Positions 8,143 to 16,985 of a stretch of DNA of 64,000 nt are shown here, piece after piece (positions within the stretch are counted from its first letter, which is position 1; the number at the start of each line of letters is the position of its first letter). The notes below the pieces were generated by a model. It saw only the letters and a program-made list of their open reading frames with translations. It was not told the DNA's origin and did no database searches. Source of the DNA: CAVQCA01 sp963763115 (GTDB lineage: Bacteria; Pseudomonadota; Gammaproteobacteria; UBA9214); contig CAVXNM010000035.1 in assembly GCA_963763115.1 (NCBI GenBank), positions 62,001 to 126,000 of the forward strand, in the 5' to 3' direction. The position numbers and the translations under genes were made by a program.

Positions 8143-9254
8143 TTAAGTATATTCTGCTGTGGGTAAATGGCGGATACGGACGTAGGCTGTATACCCGGTT
8201 CTGATTCCGCTGCCTCGATGTCCTGATCGGCGGCTGCTTCGTGAACCGTACCGGAGCGGTCGAGCTCGGGGTTGTGCCGGTTCGCTGGGGAGGCCGGTTT
8301 CGACTGGATCTCTTCTGAGGGTTCAGCATTCGCGCGGTCGTATTTGCGTACCTCCCCGATTTCAGTGTCCGGATCGTTTTTCTCCATCGCGGGATCTGAG
8401 CGGGATCGTGTCTTTTCAACGGGTGTCGCGGGATGAAAGGTTGGGAAAATCCCCCCTTGCTGTTTTTCACGGGCGACGTCGGTAACCAGGGTGCTGTCGA
8501 TCTGTTCTTGCTGCTCGGCATAGCCATAGACCAGCGCGGTATCGCAGAGGAGGTTGATAAGGCGGGGCACGCCGTTGCTGTAGCGATACACGGCCTGGCA
8601 GGCGTCTTCCTCGAACAGGCGCGGGTTTCCACCCGCGACTTCGATGCGATGACGAATGTAGTCCACGGTTTCCTCTTCCGACAGCGGTTCGAGATGGTAG
8701 TCCACCGAGATGCGCTGGGCGAACTGGACCAGGTCGGGGCGACGCAGGGTGTCACGCAGTTCGCGCTGGCCGACCAGGATGACCTGCAGGGCCTGGTCCT
8801 TGTCGGCATTGACATTGGACAGCATGCGCAGTTCTTCCAGCGTTTCGGCGGCCATGTTCTGGGCCTCGTCGACGATCAGTACCACGCGCCGGTTGTGGGC
8901 GTATTCGTCGATGATGAAATCGATGAAGCGGCGGTACATCTCGACCTTGCCGAGATTGGCGTATTCGAGGTTGAAGGCCAGCAGGATCCACTGCAGCAAT
9001 TCGCCAAAGGAACGGTGGGTATTGGAAATGAGACCGACGGTGTGTTCCCGGTCCATGTGGTCGAGCAGGTGGCGGATCAGCGTGGTCTTGCCGGTGCCGA
9101 TGTCGCCGCTGATGACCGTAAAGCCGGCCTGGTTCATCAGGCCATATTCAAGCAGGGTCAGCGCCATGCGGTGCTTGTTGCTCAGAAAGAGGAACCCCGG
9201 ATCCGGCAGCAGCGTGAAGGGTTTTTCCCTGAGCTTGTAGAAAGACTCGTACAT
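8124..9254 (-). CDS. PEP-CTERM/exosortase-locus secretion ATPase (GspA/ExeA-like AAA)
   Basis: A 376-residue AAA ATPase of the kind found in exosortase-linked exopolysaccharide loci (matches my knowledge of TIGR03015). It starts MYESFYKLREKPFTLLPDPG, has Walker A GDIGTGKTTLIR near residue 45, Walker B VVLIVDEAQNM near residue 124, and a sensor region ILVGQRELRDTLRRPDLVQFAQRI. From about residue 265 the sequence becomes a charged, low-complexity tail rich in E, D, S and P, ending NILKKKEYI. That tail is longer than usual and stops just past a run of nine A. Starts 14 bp after the tyrosine kinase stop, so the genes form one operon. Confidence 0.88.
   Translation of the reverse strand: MYESFYKLREKPFTLLPDPGFLFLSNKHRMALTLLEYGLMNQAGFTVISGDIGTGKTTLIRHLLDHMDREHTVGLISNTHRSFGELLQWILLAFNLEYANLGKVEMYRRFIDFIIDEYAHNRRVVLIVDEAQNMAAETLEELRMLSNVNADKDQALQVILVGQRELRDTLRRPDLVQFAQRISVDYHLEPLSEEETVDYIRHRIEVAGGNPRLFEEDACQAVYRYSNGVPRLINLLCDTALVYGYAEQQEQIDSTLVTDVAREKQQGGIFPTFHPATPVEKTRSRSDPAMEKNDPDTEIGEVRKYDRANAEPSEEIQSKPASPANRHNPELDRSGTVHEAAADQDIEAAESEPGIQPTSVSAIYPQQNILKKKEYI
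8136..8144 (-). other. Nine-A slippery run, candidate -1 frameshift site
   Basis: On the minus strand the ATPase reads CTT AAA AAA AAA GAA TAC ATT TAG. A slip of one base back inside the run, or one extra A in the transcript, continues as AGA ATA CAT TTA GCG CTG into the receiver-like frame and gives a fusion of about 485 residues. Runs of A of this kind are the core of known slippage sites such as dnaX. A homopolymer error in the assembly would give the same picture. Confidence 0.5.
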
Positions 9255-9268
9255 GGGGTATGACTCGC

Positions 9269-10066
9269 TCAGGACGCCTTCGGTTCAGCCTTGTTGAGGA
9301 CCGTGCCCACGATATTGGTATTGCTGAGGAGTTCGACGGCGCGTTCGACATCCTGCTTCTGCGTCTGTCCCTCCTCGATCACCAGCAGGGCGGCATCCAC
9401 ATAGGGCGAGAAGGCCAGCGCATCCGCCGTGGTCAGGACCGGCGGCAGATCGAAGATGATGATACGGCTGTGATAGCGGGATTTCATCTGCTTGACCAGT
9501 TCGGCCATTTTCGGCGAGTTGAGCATTTCCGCCGAATTGGCCAGCGACTGGCCGGCCGGCAGCAGTACCAGGTGCTTGATCCGGTCCGACTGTATCAGCA
9601 GTTCCGGCAGCGGGACCTCCCCGGTGAGGTAGTCACTGAGGCCCTGGCGCTGGGAAAGCCCGAGATGTTCCAGCATCCACGGGTGGCGCAGGTTGGCGTC
9701 AACCAGCAGCACGGAGTAATCGACCTCCCGGGCGATGCTGATCGCCAGGTTGATGGCCGTGAGCGTCTTGCCTTCGCCGCTGCCCGGACTGGTCACGGCC
9801 AGCACATTCCAGCGATTCTCCTTGAAACGCTGCAGGATCTGCGTGCGCAGAATATTGTAGGCCTCGGTGAATGCGTTCGGCTCCAGGCCGCTGACGATGC
9901 GGTTTTCCCTCAACACGCCATCATCCAGGTTGATGGACCGGGTCTGGGTGTTGGTTATGTCGCCGCTGGTTCCTGACACAGTGGCCGGGCTTGCGGTGCT
10001 GACATCGCCTTGCCTGCGCGTGCGTTCCTGCCGCGCTTTTTCCAGCGCCTGTTTGATGCGTTCCAT
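9269..10066 (-). CDS. Exosortase-locus tyrosine-kinase-like ATPase (BY-kinase family)
   Basis: A 265-residue cytoplasmic P-loop protein of the bacterial tyrosine kinase family, in the form encoded next to exosortase loci (TIGR03018-type by recollection). It starts MERIKQALEKARQERTRRQG, typical of the group. Walker A SPGSGEGKT, Walker A' VLLVDANLRHP and Walker B IIIFDLPPVL are intact. The C-terminus (TVLNKAEPKAS) has no tyrosine cluster, so classical autophosphorylation of a Tyr tail is unlikely. It should act with the separate chain-length protein just upstream, controlling polymer length or export. Confidence 0.9.
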   Translation of the reverse strand: MERIKQALEKARQERTRRQGDVSTASPATVSGTSGDITNTQTRSINLDDGVLRENRIVSGLEPNAFTEAYNILRTQILQRFKENRWNVLAVTSPGSGEGKTLTAINLAISIAREVDYSVLLVDANLRHPWMLEHLGLSQRQGLSDYLTGEVPLPELLIQSDRIKHLVLLPAGQSLANSAEMLNSPKMAELVKQMKSRYHSRIIIFDLPPVLTTADALAFSPYVDAALLVIEEGQTQKQDVERAVELLSNTNIVGTVLNKAEPKAS

Positions 10067-10205
10067 AATCTGGCTTTCCTATAAGCCTGTATTACATGTA
10101 ATTAATCTTTATATCCCACCCGACTGGTGGCTGTCACGTGCTGTTCGCAAAACGTGAGGAAAATCTCGAATGGTTTTATGGATGGATTACCTCCAGACTC
10201 ATTCT

Positions 10206-11957
10206 CTAACCACCGACAATCGAATCCACCTTCCTCAAGCCCCGGAACCACAGCACATCCAGCGGTGAATAAAGAAAATTAATCAACAGCAGAACAACAA
10301 TGATTGCCGTGATTACGCCGGCAATAATGAGCCAGCGCCGTTTCTTCTCGCGACCGATGTCCGCATCACTGGCAAGGTAGGGTATAACCGCCAGCGGTGC
10401 CGTATTGAGTATGGAAATCACGCCCTTCGCGCCTCTTACCGCGGAATCCATGCTCTCCGCCGCGGCCGCCGACCCGATGCCTGCTCCCAGCGCCAGCACC
10501 AGGGACAGGAAAATGATGGCGGGACGGTTCGGGCTGATGGGCTCTTCCGGCAGGAATGGGGGGTCGATCAGGGTAAACTTTTCGCCCTTGCGCTCCTTTT
10601 CCATGGCCTGTGCGATTTCCGCCGACATCTGCTTGGCCTTGATTTCCTGATAGCGTTGGGTTGAATTTTGAAGATCGCGGACGATTCCCCGGTATTCGCG
10701 TTCAACCTGTGGGGTCTCTTGCAGACGTTGTTCGTATACGTCAACCTTTTCATTGAGTTTATTCAGCTTGTCTTTATAGGCATTGATGTCGCTGTTGGTG
10801 GCTTCCAGCTGTGCCCGCAGGGTGATGTACGCGGGATTGTCCGGCGTTGCCGGAGCAGATTTCGGTGCGGGCGTGGCATCCGGATTCTGGAGTTCATTTT
10901 CAAGTGCCGCGATCTGACGTTTCAGGCTTTTCACGTCCGGATGTTCTGCAGTGTAGGTTTTTTCCGCGATAACCAGCTGCTTGCGCAGCAGATCCAGCCG
11001 CGCCTGTTTCTCCGTTGATGTTTCGGCGATGCCGGTTTCCTTCTCCAGCGCCTCGATTTCCCTCTTCCGACTGACCACATCCGGATGGTTGGGCGAGTAG
11101 CGGCTGGCATAACTGATATATTCCGTGCGCAATTGTGCCAGTCTGGCAGCTGGACTCTGGACAGCACCTGAGCCATAGGGGTCAAGGATGGCTAATTGTC
11201 CTTCCAGATAGGTTTTCCGATCCTCCAGTGAACGTAACTGGGTGTTGGTATCGCTGATTTCTGTTTCCGTACGCTGGAGAACCTGCGTGTTCAGGTCATT
11301 CAGTTCAGGCAACTGGTTGGCATTCTTTTCCTTGAAGTCCGCCAGCGCGGTCTCCAGGCGGGAGATCTCCGCGCTCAGTCGTTTGGTCTCTTCCGTCAGG
11401 AACGATGTCGTTTCCTCCGCCTTCTCGGTCCGGGTTCTCAGGTTCTCATTCAAATAGAGTGTCGTGATTTCATTGGCAACTTTCTGCACCAGTTGGGGAT
11501 CTTCGCCCTCAAAACCGACGGTGAAGGCGATGGTGGCCGCCGTTGGACGGCCGGTGCGCGGATCCATCACGTCGGCATTGATCATGTCGAAATTGATGTC
11601 GTTGCTCATGTCGGCAAGGACTTCTTCCGTTGTTTCTCGCTGGCGCTCCTTTTGGTACAGACCGTATTTATCCATGATTTCCAGAAGATTACTGCGGGTC
11701 ATTACGCGCTGACTGATGACCTGGATGCGCTCCGCGGCATAGCTGGTGACGGTGGACTGGACCAGTTCAGAGGGAATTTCCTGCTCTTCGATCAGGATGG
11801 TGGCCGTAGATACGTAAGTCGGTGGCCAGACTAAGGCGGTGATGAGCCCCAGGATGAAAACAATCCCGGCGATCAGTACGATCATACCGCGCCGGCGGCG
11901 GAAAGCGGCGAGGTAATCGCCGAGGTCCAGTGTCTGTTCCAGTGCAAGTTCGGTCAT
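10206..11957 (-). CDS. Wzz-like polysaccharide chain-length determinant, exosortase-locus type
   Basis: A 583-residue inner-membrane co-polymerase. One transmembrane segment lies near the N-terminus (about residues 27-48, MIVLIAGIVFILGLITALVW), followed by the Wzz-type beta region (PPTYVSTATILIEEQEIP) and a long periplasmic coiled coil of several hundred residues. The Wzz proline motif (PPFLPEEPISPNRP) precedes a second hydrophobic span. A further C-terminal membrane segment (WLIIAGVITAIIVVLLLINFLY) is also present. The size and layout match the chain-length proteins of PEP-CTERM exopolysaccharide loci. It works with the tyrosine kinase encoded next. Confidence 0.9.
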   Translation of the reverse strand: MTELALEQTLDLGDYLAAFRRRRGMIVLIAGIVFILGLITALVWPPTYVSTATILIEEQEIPSELVQSTVTSYAAERIQVISQRVMTRSNLLEIMDKYGLYQKERQRETTEEVLADMSNDINFDMINADVMDPRTGRPTAATIAFTVGFEGEDPQLVQKVANEITTLYLNENLRTRTEKAEETTSFLTEETKRLSAEISRLETALADFKEKNANQLPELNDLNTQVLQRTETEISDTNTQLRSLEDRKTYLEGQLAILDPYGSGAVQSPAARLAQLRTEYISYASRYSPNHPDVVSRKREIEALEKETGIAETSTEKQARLDLLRKQLVIAEKTYTAEHPDVKSLKRQIAALENELQNPDATPAPKSAPATPDNPAYITLRAQLEATNSDINAYKDKLNKLNEKVDVYEQRLQETPQVEREYRGIVRDLQNSTQRYQEIKAKQMSAEIAQAMEKERKGEKFTLIDPPFLPEEPISPNRPAIIFLSLVLALGAGIGSAAAAESMDSAVRGAKGVISILNTAPLAVIPYLASDADIGREKKRRWLIIAGVITAIIVVLLLINFLYSPLDVLWFRGLRKVDSIVGG

Positions 11958-12029
11958 GCGAGTCTAGTCCAAAATCCGATGTCGTGGCGGAATTCCTGGT
12001 GAACCCAAAAATACCTTGAAAATAAGGGC

Positions 12030-13313
12030 TTAACGGGAAGTGAATATCTTAGTCGGTCGGTAGGTGAGCGTCAAATAGACAGCATTCTGCGTGGCGGTAT
12101 TTCCGTTGGTGTTTTCATACTCGGCATAGCGGTACTCGCCGGAGAGTAACCACTCCCGCTGCCATTGCCAGGTGACGCTGGGTTGTATCCTGAAATAATT
12201 CCTGTCTCCGGACTGGGGCTTTCCCGAGGCATTGACGATGATTTGTCGCTTGTAGTACGAAGCCGTCAGGTTGGCGCGCAGGGTTTCCGTGAACCGGTGT
12301 TCTCCGGTGAGCGCCAGCCGGGTCGTATCAAGGAGTTCTCCCTCACCGCTCGGGGTGGCAATGCGTGTCAATGAAGCGCTGAGACTGCCTCTTTCCAGCG
12401 TCTTGGTGATGCTTGCCGCGTAGGTTGCACCGGTATTGCTGGTTTCGTCTTTATCAGTCCCGGTTTGAACTGGGTTATTGAGAGGAGGACCAGGAGGACA
12501 ATTCGGGAAATTGGCGCTGGTGTCCGGAAGACAAATCCCTGTCGGTACCAAGGTGTCTGACTTGGTATTACGCCAACCCGCCAGCCAGGAGGTCGACAGG
12601 GTTTCGCTGTGCTGCCTGGTGAGGCCGGCCTGGAGCGCATAGGTATCGGAGTTAAGACCGGTCTCCGGTTTGTAACGGCTGGCTGACGTTGACAGCGTTC
12701 CCTGGGTGCGTGGCGTGAAATTGCGTACCAGTGCGGCGGAAACGGTATTGTAATCATAGTTGACCAGATTGTTCTGGCCTACCTCATCGGAATACTCGAC
12801 CCGGTTGAACTGGTACTCCAGGTCCAGCCGGGTCCTTTCATCGATCAATCTCGTCCAGCTGGGGTTCAAGATAGTGCTTAACCGGGTGGCGCGATTTTCA
12901 ATCGCCTGGCCAGTCGCGTCCAGTTCCGTGTCCAGCGTGCTGTCCTGAGTGATATCGATGTCGGCTCTGAAATTATTCCGCTCGGTGCGTTGATAGGAGT
13001 TGAGCTTGAAGTGATAATCCTCGCGGTCCAGCAGGTTGCTGCTGTTGGCGCCATTGCCTCCATAGAAGCGCCGGATCGAGACATCCGCATTGCCGAACAG
13101 CCCCTGGTTTTCCTTCGACACCCCGAACTTAACCGCGGGGGTGACGTCTGCCTCCCACACCGAATCATGATCGGCCGTGGTCAACCGGATGTTGTCGTTG
13201 TAGCCGGAACGTGCGGAAATTCTCGGCTCGACCGACCATTGTGCCGCCTGTACGGGTTGCGACAAGGCCAGCAGCAACATGAGTGACAGACATGGAATAT
13301 TAAAGCTGCGCAT
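12030..13313 (-). CDS. Outer-membrane beta-barrel protein of the exopolysaccharide locus
   Basis: A 427-residue secreted protein with a clear signal peptide (MRSFNIPCLSLMLLLALSQP, cleavage after PVQA-A). The mature part is a series of alternating hydrophobic strands with many aromatic ends (YNDNIRLTT, FRADIDIT, YQFNRVEYSD, ATRLALTGEH), and it ends in a strand-like AVYLTLTYRPTKIF. This is the look of an outer-membrane barrel. A protein of this type (TIGR03016-like, PEP-CTERM system-associated) is usual between the export protein and the chain-length protein in such loci. It may be the outer-membrane exit for the polymer; that is inference. Confidence 0.8.
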   Translation of the reverse strand: MRSFNIPCLSLMLLLALSQPVQAAQWSVEPRISARSGYNDNIRLTTADHDSVWEADVTPAVKFGVSKENQGLFGNADVSIRRFYGGNGANSSNLLDREDYHFKLNSYQRTERNNFRADIDITQDSTLDTELDATGQAIENRATRLSTILNPSWTRLIDERTRLDLEYQFNRVEYSDEVGQNNLVNYDYNTVSAALVRNFTPRTQGTLSTSASRYKPETGLNSDTYALQAGLTRQHSETLSTSWLAGWRNTKSDTLVPTGICLPDTSANFPNCPPGPPLNNPVQTGTDKDETSNTGATYAASITKTLERGSLSASLTRIATPSGEGELLDTTRLALTGEHRFTETLRANLTASYYKRQIIVNASGKPQSGDRNYFRIQPSVTWQWQREWLLSGEYRYAEYENTNGNTATQNAVYLTLTYRPTKIFTSR

Positions 13314-13556
13314 CGGCCGAATGAGTACGGTTCAGGATTATGGTAGGAGCGAATTCATTCGCCACAGAGAAGTCACATTATATCGGGATTCCTCCCCGTA
13401 TAACGCCATATCTTCGACGATTGAAGAAACCGTTTGAAGGGAAACAGTTTTAGGAATTTTTCCGTGTTGTTCCGTGTGCTTCGGCGTTCAGGGATGAACA
13501 AGAGTCGCGGGAGGCAGGAAGTCGGAAGCGACCCATGGCTATTAAATTCTCACTTC
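13314..13556. repeat. Gap with CCGTG repeat word and gene-3'-end module (copy 2)
   Basis: The gap holds TTTTTCCGTGTTGTTCCGTG (13456-13475), a variant of the CCGTGG word, and at 13515-13548 AGGAAGTCGGAAGCGACCC then ATGGCTATTAAATT. The latter is the reverse complement of the module behind the PilZ-like gene at 3690-3722. It is joined to TTCTCACTTCTCAA, which on the minus strand contains the stop codon of the Wza-like gene. Confidence 0.7.
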
Positions 13557-14135
13557 TCAAGGCACCACCACCACATCCCCGCTCTGCAGGATGATGTTCT
13601 GCTCGAGGTCCTCGCCTTTCTCGATATCCCCGTAGCGGAATGGAATCGATCGTTGTTTCCCATTCTCCCGCCGCAGCACCGTGATCTTGTTGTCGGCTGC
13701 ATAGGGTGTCATGCCGCCCGCCACGCTCAGCGCCTGCACGACGTCCATGTAACGGTTGGCCAGAAACTCTCCCGGCCGGGCCACCTTGCCGATCACGTAG
13801 ACCTTGTTGCCGTCCAGTTTCAGCGTGGCCACCGTCACCACCGGATCCGGGATATATTTCGTGAGCCGTTCGGTTATCAATTCCTGCAGCTCTGCAACCG
13901 ATTTTCCCGCAGCCTGTATGTCCCCCGCCAGGGGAAACGACATGCCGCCATCGGGTCTGACCAGTACCTGCTTCACCAAATCTTCTTCTTTCCAGACGGA
14001 AACCTCAAGAACATCGCCAGGCTGAATGAGATACTTTTGTTCAGCTGCAGATTCCTCTGCTAATGAAACATGTGTTGTCTGGAATGTCAGCAGGACGATC
14101 GTTAGCAATATTGTAATTGAAGAGCAGCTATTCAT
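13557..14135 (-). CDS. Wza-like polysaccharide export protein, exosortase-locus type
   Basis: A 192-residue secreted protein with signal peptide (SITILLTIVLLTFQTTHVSLA). It contains a Poly_export domain (YLIQPGDVLEVSVWKEEDL, then VRPDGGMSFPLAGDIQAAGKS) and a SLBB-like domain (KVYVIGKVARPGEF ... MDVVQALSVAGGMTPYA). No lipobox cysteine was seen at the signal cleavage site. It is short, as in the PEP-CTERM-linked export proteins (TIGR03027-type), and lacks the C-terminal membrane helix of Wza. First gene of the minus-strand export set; the stop lies inside a GAGAAGTGAGAA repeat. Confidence 0.9.
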   Translation of the reverse strand: MNSCSSITILLTIVLLTFQTTHVSLAEESAAEQKYLIQPGDVLEVSVWKEEDLVKQVLVRPDGGMSFPLAGDIQAAGKSVAELQELITERLTKYIPDPVVTVATLKLDGNKVYVIGKVARPGEFLANRYMDVVQALSVAGGMTPYAADNKITVLRRENGKQRSIPFRYGDIEKGEDLEQNIILQSGDVVVVP

Positions 14136-14305
14136 TTGTCATGAATCCTGTAGATTCAATAATTGGCTGAATAAAATAAAGACCCGTGAAATAGTTTCGT
14201 AAACTTGAACAAGTGCGCGTAATCAGGAACTTAATGGAGTCATACTTTCCGTAAAAGTCGTAACTGTTTGTATTCGGCTGCACTTTGTGGATAATAATTT
14301 TGACT

Positions 14306-15592
14306 TTACAATCCTTTGGATTTTTGTCGTTGTAACCACCCCAGCCACAACAGGAATCCGGCTAACAGCCACCAGTCCGCTCGCTTCCTTGGATCGACTT
14401 TTGTGGATGAGATACTGCAAGAACTATTGTCATTGATTTTCGTAACATCCGGGTTGGTGGGTCCGCCGCCAGAGGTTAAAACAGTTGCACCCGGGTCGGT
14501 AATAATACTATTGGCAAGTCCGTCATCATCATTCGGGCCGCCGTCCTGAATTGTCAACTGCAGGCATATGTCACCAGCCTTGGGAGGCGACTGGTAAGCC
14601 GCATCGCCCGTATCGGGACAGGTGCCTCCAACAAGACCAGAAGAACTGACCACATTCCCGCCAGTGGTATCAAACAATTCCCATTGGTTGATGCTGCTGT
14701 AAAATTTCCAGATTTCGAAACCTTCGGGGAGCGGAGCCGTGAGTGGCAGCACGACATTTGCGGTGTCCCCAGGGTTTGCAAGCCCTGTCAAGATCCAGTC
14801 CCAGCAACCGCTCACACAGTCATCTTCGCTTCCTGGCAGGGGGTAACCACCGTTCTGCAGATCTGTAGTCGTGATCAAGATTGTAGCGAAGTTGTTCGGT
14901 GCCAATACAAGACCGGGGTCAGTTTTTGGATCATTGCTGTTTTGTGAAACAACGCCGGTTCCAATAAATCTCCACGTCCCAGTCTGACCGTTGAATGGAC
15001 CACCAACAATTAAGGATTGCCATGTCATATCATAATCGAAAGTATTGCCCTGGACGTTGCTCACGGTGCTTGTGAAGTTGAATTCAAAGGGGGCTCCAGG
15101 GTAAGCGGTTCCGGACGCTTTAGTGATGCCCCCCTGATTGAAGTCAATTCCATTCCAGTTCGCATAGAGTCCGTTAGTATCGACAATGATAGGATCCCCA
15201 TCGGATATTGTCGCACTTCCCCCGTTCACTGTTCCTGACGGGGCTGTATGGGGATCATTGACACAGTTGTCAACAGTGTTGGGATCGCATGTGGTGATGA
15301 AAGTGTTGACAAAGGGGTTACCGAAATCAAATGCCACGACTGCTCCGGCTCCGGCACTTGTTTTTGTGACATTCACGTCCCATCCAATTGTGGTGGGAAA
15401 GTCATTAATCAGGTCATAAGAACTATCCACATAAGTAAATGTCACTGGGCCGTTTGGGGTGAACGGTCCCATGGCAAATGTACCGCCTGTGACCCTGAGC
15501 TCTATGATTTCCGCCGCCTGGACACCTGATATCAAAAAGCCAGTTACGACAAACAGGAACAACCGAGTAATTACGAAATTTTTACAAGCCAC
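14306..15592 (-). CDS. Surface protein with choice-of-anchor U-like domain and Cys/hydrophobic/basic C-terminal tail
   Basis: A 428-residue exported protein. Start GTG 15592 is chosen because AGGAGGA lies 8 bases ahead and a signal peptide follows (RLFLFVVTGFLISGVQAAE). Residues about 30-220 form a domain shared with the PEP-CTERM protein at 20.5 kb (key words FAMGPFT, ANWNGIDFNQG, GGPFNGQTGTWRF). Residues about 250-390 match the choice-of-anchor U pattern (LANPGDTANVVLPLTAPLPE, then QLTIQDGGPNDDDGLANSII). The C-terminus, SSCSISSTKVDP followed by a hydrophobic segment and RQKSKGL, resembles a JDVT-CTERM-type cysteine sorting tail rather than PEP-CTERM. Downstream of the FadL-like gene, 112 bp apart. 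Confidence 0.75.
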   Translation of the reverse strand: MACKNFVITRLFLFVVTGFLISGVQAAEIIELRVTGGTFAMGPFTPNGPVTFTYVDSSYDLINDFPTTIGWDVNVTKTSAGAGAVVAFDFGNPFVNTFITTCDPNTVDNCVNDPHTAPSGTVNGGSATISDGDPIIVDTNGLYANWNGIDFNQGGITKASGTAYPGAPFEFNFTSTVSNVQGNTFDYDMTWQSLIVGGPFNGQTGTWRFIGTGVVSQNSNDPKTDPGLVLAPNNFATILITTTDLQNGGYPLPGSEDDCVSGCWDWILTGLANPGDTANVVLPLTAPLPEGFEIWKFYSSINQWELFDTTGGNVVSSSGLVGGTCPDTGDAAYQSPPKAGDICLQLTIQDGGPNDDDGLANSIITDPGATVLTSGGGPTNPDVTKINDNSSCSISSTKVDPRKRADWWLLAGFLLWLGWLQRQKSKGL

Positions 15593-15704
15593 AGTTTTTA
15601 TCCTCCTGACTCTCCAGATATTCAGGCCAATACGCCTGCCTGAGTCTATAAAAGTCAAATTAGAGAGTTTGCCAGATTGAAATGGCCATGGGCTGGCTTC
15701 AGCG

Positions 15705-16985
15705 CTAGAATTTGTACCCGAAGCTGATTTCGGCTGCATTCTGATACATGCTAATTCTTATGTTGTCACCAGAAAAGTCATTAAATTCAACTACATCATT
15801 TCTAAAGGCGTGCATTGCAGCGAAGGTCCATTCCATTTGTTTGTTTGGTCTGTATGTCATCCCCAAAGTGGCATGGTCTTCCGTCACGGCCGGGGCAAGA
15901 GTATTGGCGAGGATTTCTCTGCCGTTACTTGGCATCGGCTTGTCTCCATGGTTCCATCCCGCTCGAAAGGTATATTTTTCATTGTAGTCATAACTCACCC
16001 CGAGCTTGTACACCATGATGTCCTGCCAGCCAAAACCCAAACCATCATTTTCACCCATCAGTTGATTCGGTGGAGGCAATGGCAGAAATTGTTTTGGTCC
16101 CTTGTTGCTGAAGGATTTAATGGCTGAATAGTTGATGTGCTGGACGTCAAACGCAACGGTTAACCTGTTTACGGGTTTGATAGCCAGGCCAACGGTGAGA
16201 ATTGCAGGTATGTCCGCAGAACCCTGTTCGGCAAACAACCCGCTGTATTTGTCAAACTTGGTCATGTACATTCTCGATGAATAGGCTGCGCCGAAGGTGA
16301 GTTTGTCGTCCAGAAATTTTCCACGCCATCCCAGGCGTACGCCTGCCCCATACGACCAGTCATCACCATTGCCCGTCAGATGATCCGGATCGGACGAGAA
16401 GCCGGCATCACCAAATGCTTCAAGTCCGTAGGCCCTGAATGATTGAACACCGAGTAATACAGATGCCCCGATGCTGTTATGCTTATCGACTCGATAGGCC
16501 ACTGAGGGGGACATGATTGCCTGTTGCAGATTGACACCCAGTGTCGGATTGGGTTCGCCGCTGAAATCGAAGAAATTATCGTTATACCGGGTATTACCGC
16601 CGCCGGCCCCATAAAATGCAAATCCCACGGTGATTTTTCTGTTGAAGCGGTAGTTGACCCCCATGTTGGGAATGGCGAACAACGTGGAACCGCTGTCGAT
16701 GTTGTCTTTTCCGGAGAATCCAGGCACATAGGAACTACGTTCCGGATTGAAGAACATGAGACCGCCGTCTGCTCTGTTCCCCACATCCGCCATACCTGCC
16801 GGATTGGTTGCACTTACCAGTGCGTCCTGTGCAAATGCAACCCCGGCGCCTGCCATACCGCGAGACTTCGCGCCATAGCCAATCAGGAATGAACCATTGG
16901 TGGCTGAGCTGGAGATAGGTTGGATCAAGAGTACAGCAAACAGAAACCACATTAAGACTATATAGAGATTTCTTGGTGCAGACAT
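15705..16985 (-). CDS. FadL/TodX-family outer-membrane transport protein
   Basis: A 426-residue outer-membrane protein of the long-chain fatty acid / hydrocarbon transporter family. ATG 16985 follows a GGAGGAATT site, and a signal peptide (IVLMWFLFAVLLIQPISSSA) leads into NGSFLIGYGAKSRGMAGAGV, the typical FadL hatch start with GYG-x-K-x-R-x-M-x-GAG. The sequence PAGMADVG and repeated barrel strands follow, ending in AAEISFGYKF with a terminal phenylalanine as in outer-membrane barrels. The substrate is not predictable. The frame is open upstream to 17117, but that part has no ribosome-binding site. Confidence 0.88.
   Translation of the reverse strand: MSAPRNLYIVLMWFLFAVLLIQPISSSATNGSFLIGYGAKSRGMAGAGVAFAQDALVSATNPAGMADVGNRADGGLMFFNPERSSYVPGFSGKDNIDSGSTLFAIPNMGVNYRFNRKITVGFAFYGAGGGNTRYNDNFFDFSGEPNPTLGVNLQQAIMSPSVAYRVDKHNSIGASVLLGVQSFRAYGLEAFGDAGFSSDPDHLTGNGDDWSYGAGVRLGWRGKFLDDKLTFGAAYSSRMYMTKFDKYSGLFAEQGSADIPAILTVGLAIKPVNRLTVAFDVQHINYSAIKSFSNKGPKQFLPLPPPNQLMGENDGLGFGWQDIMVYKLGVSYDYNEKYTFRAGWNHGDKPMPSNGREILANTLAPAVTEDHATLGMTYRPNKQMEWTFAAMHAFRNDVVEFNDFSGDNIRISMYQNAAEISFGYKF

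Noticed and set aside
8433..9263. Long plus-strand open frame of 276 codons
   Set aside because: It is the antisense shadow of the secretion ATPase; no ribosome-binding site and no family resemblance.
9260..9976. Plus-strand open frame of 238 codons
   Set aside because: Shadow of the tyrosine-kinase-like gene on the other strand.
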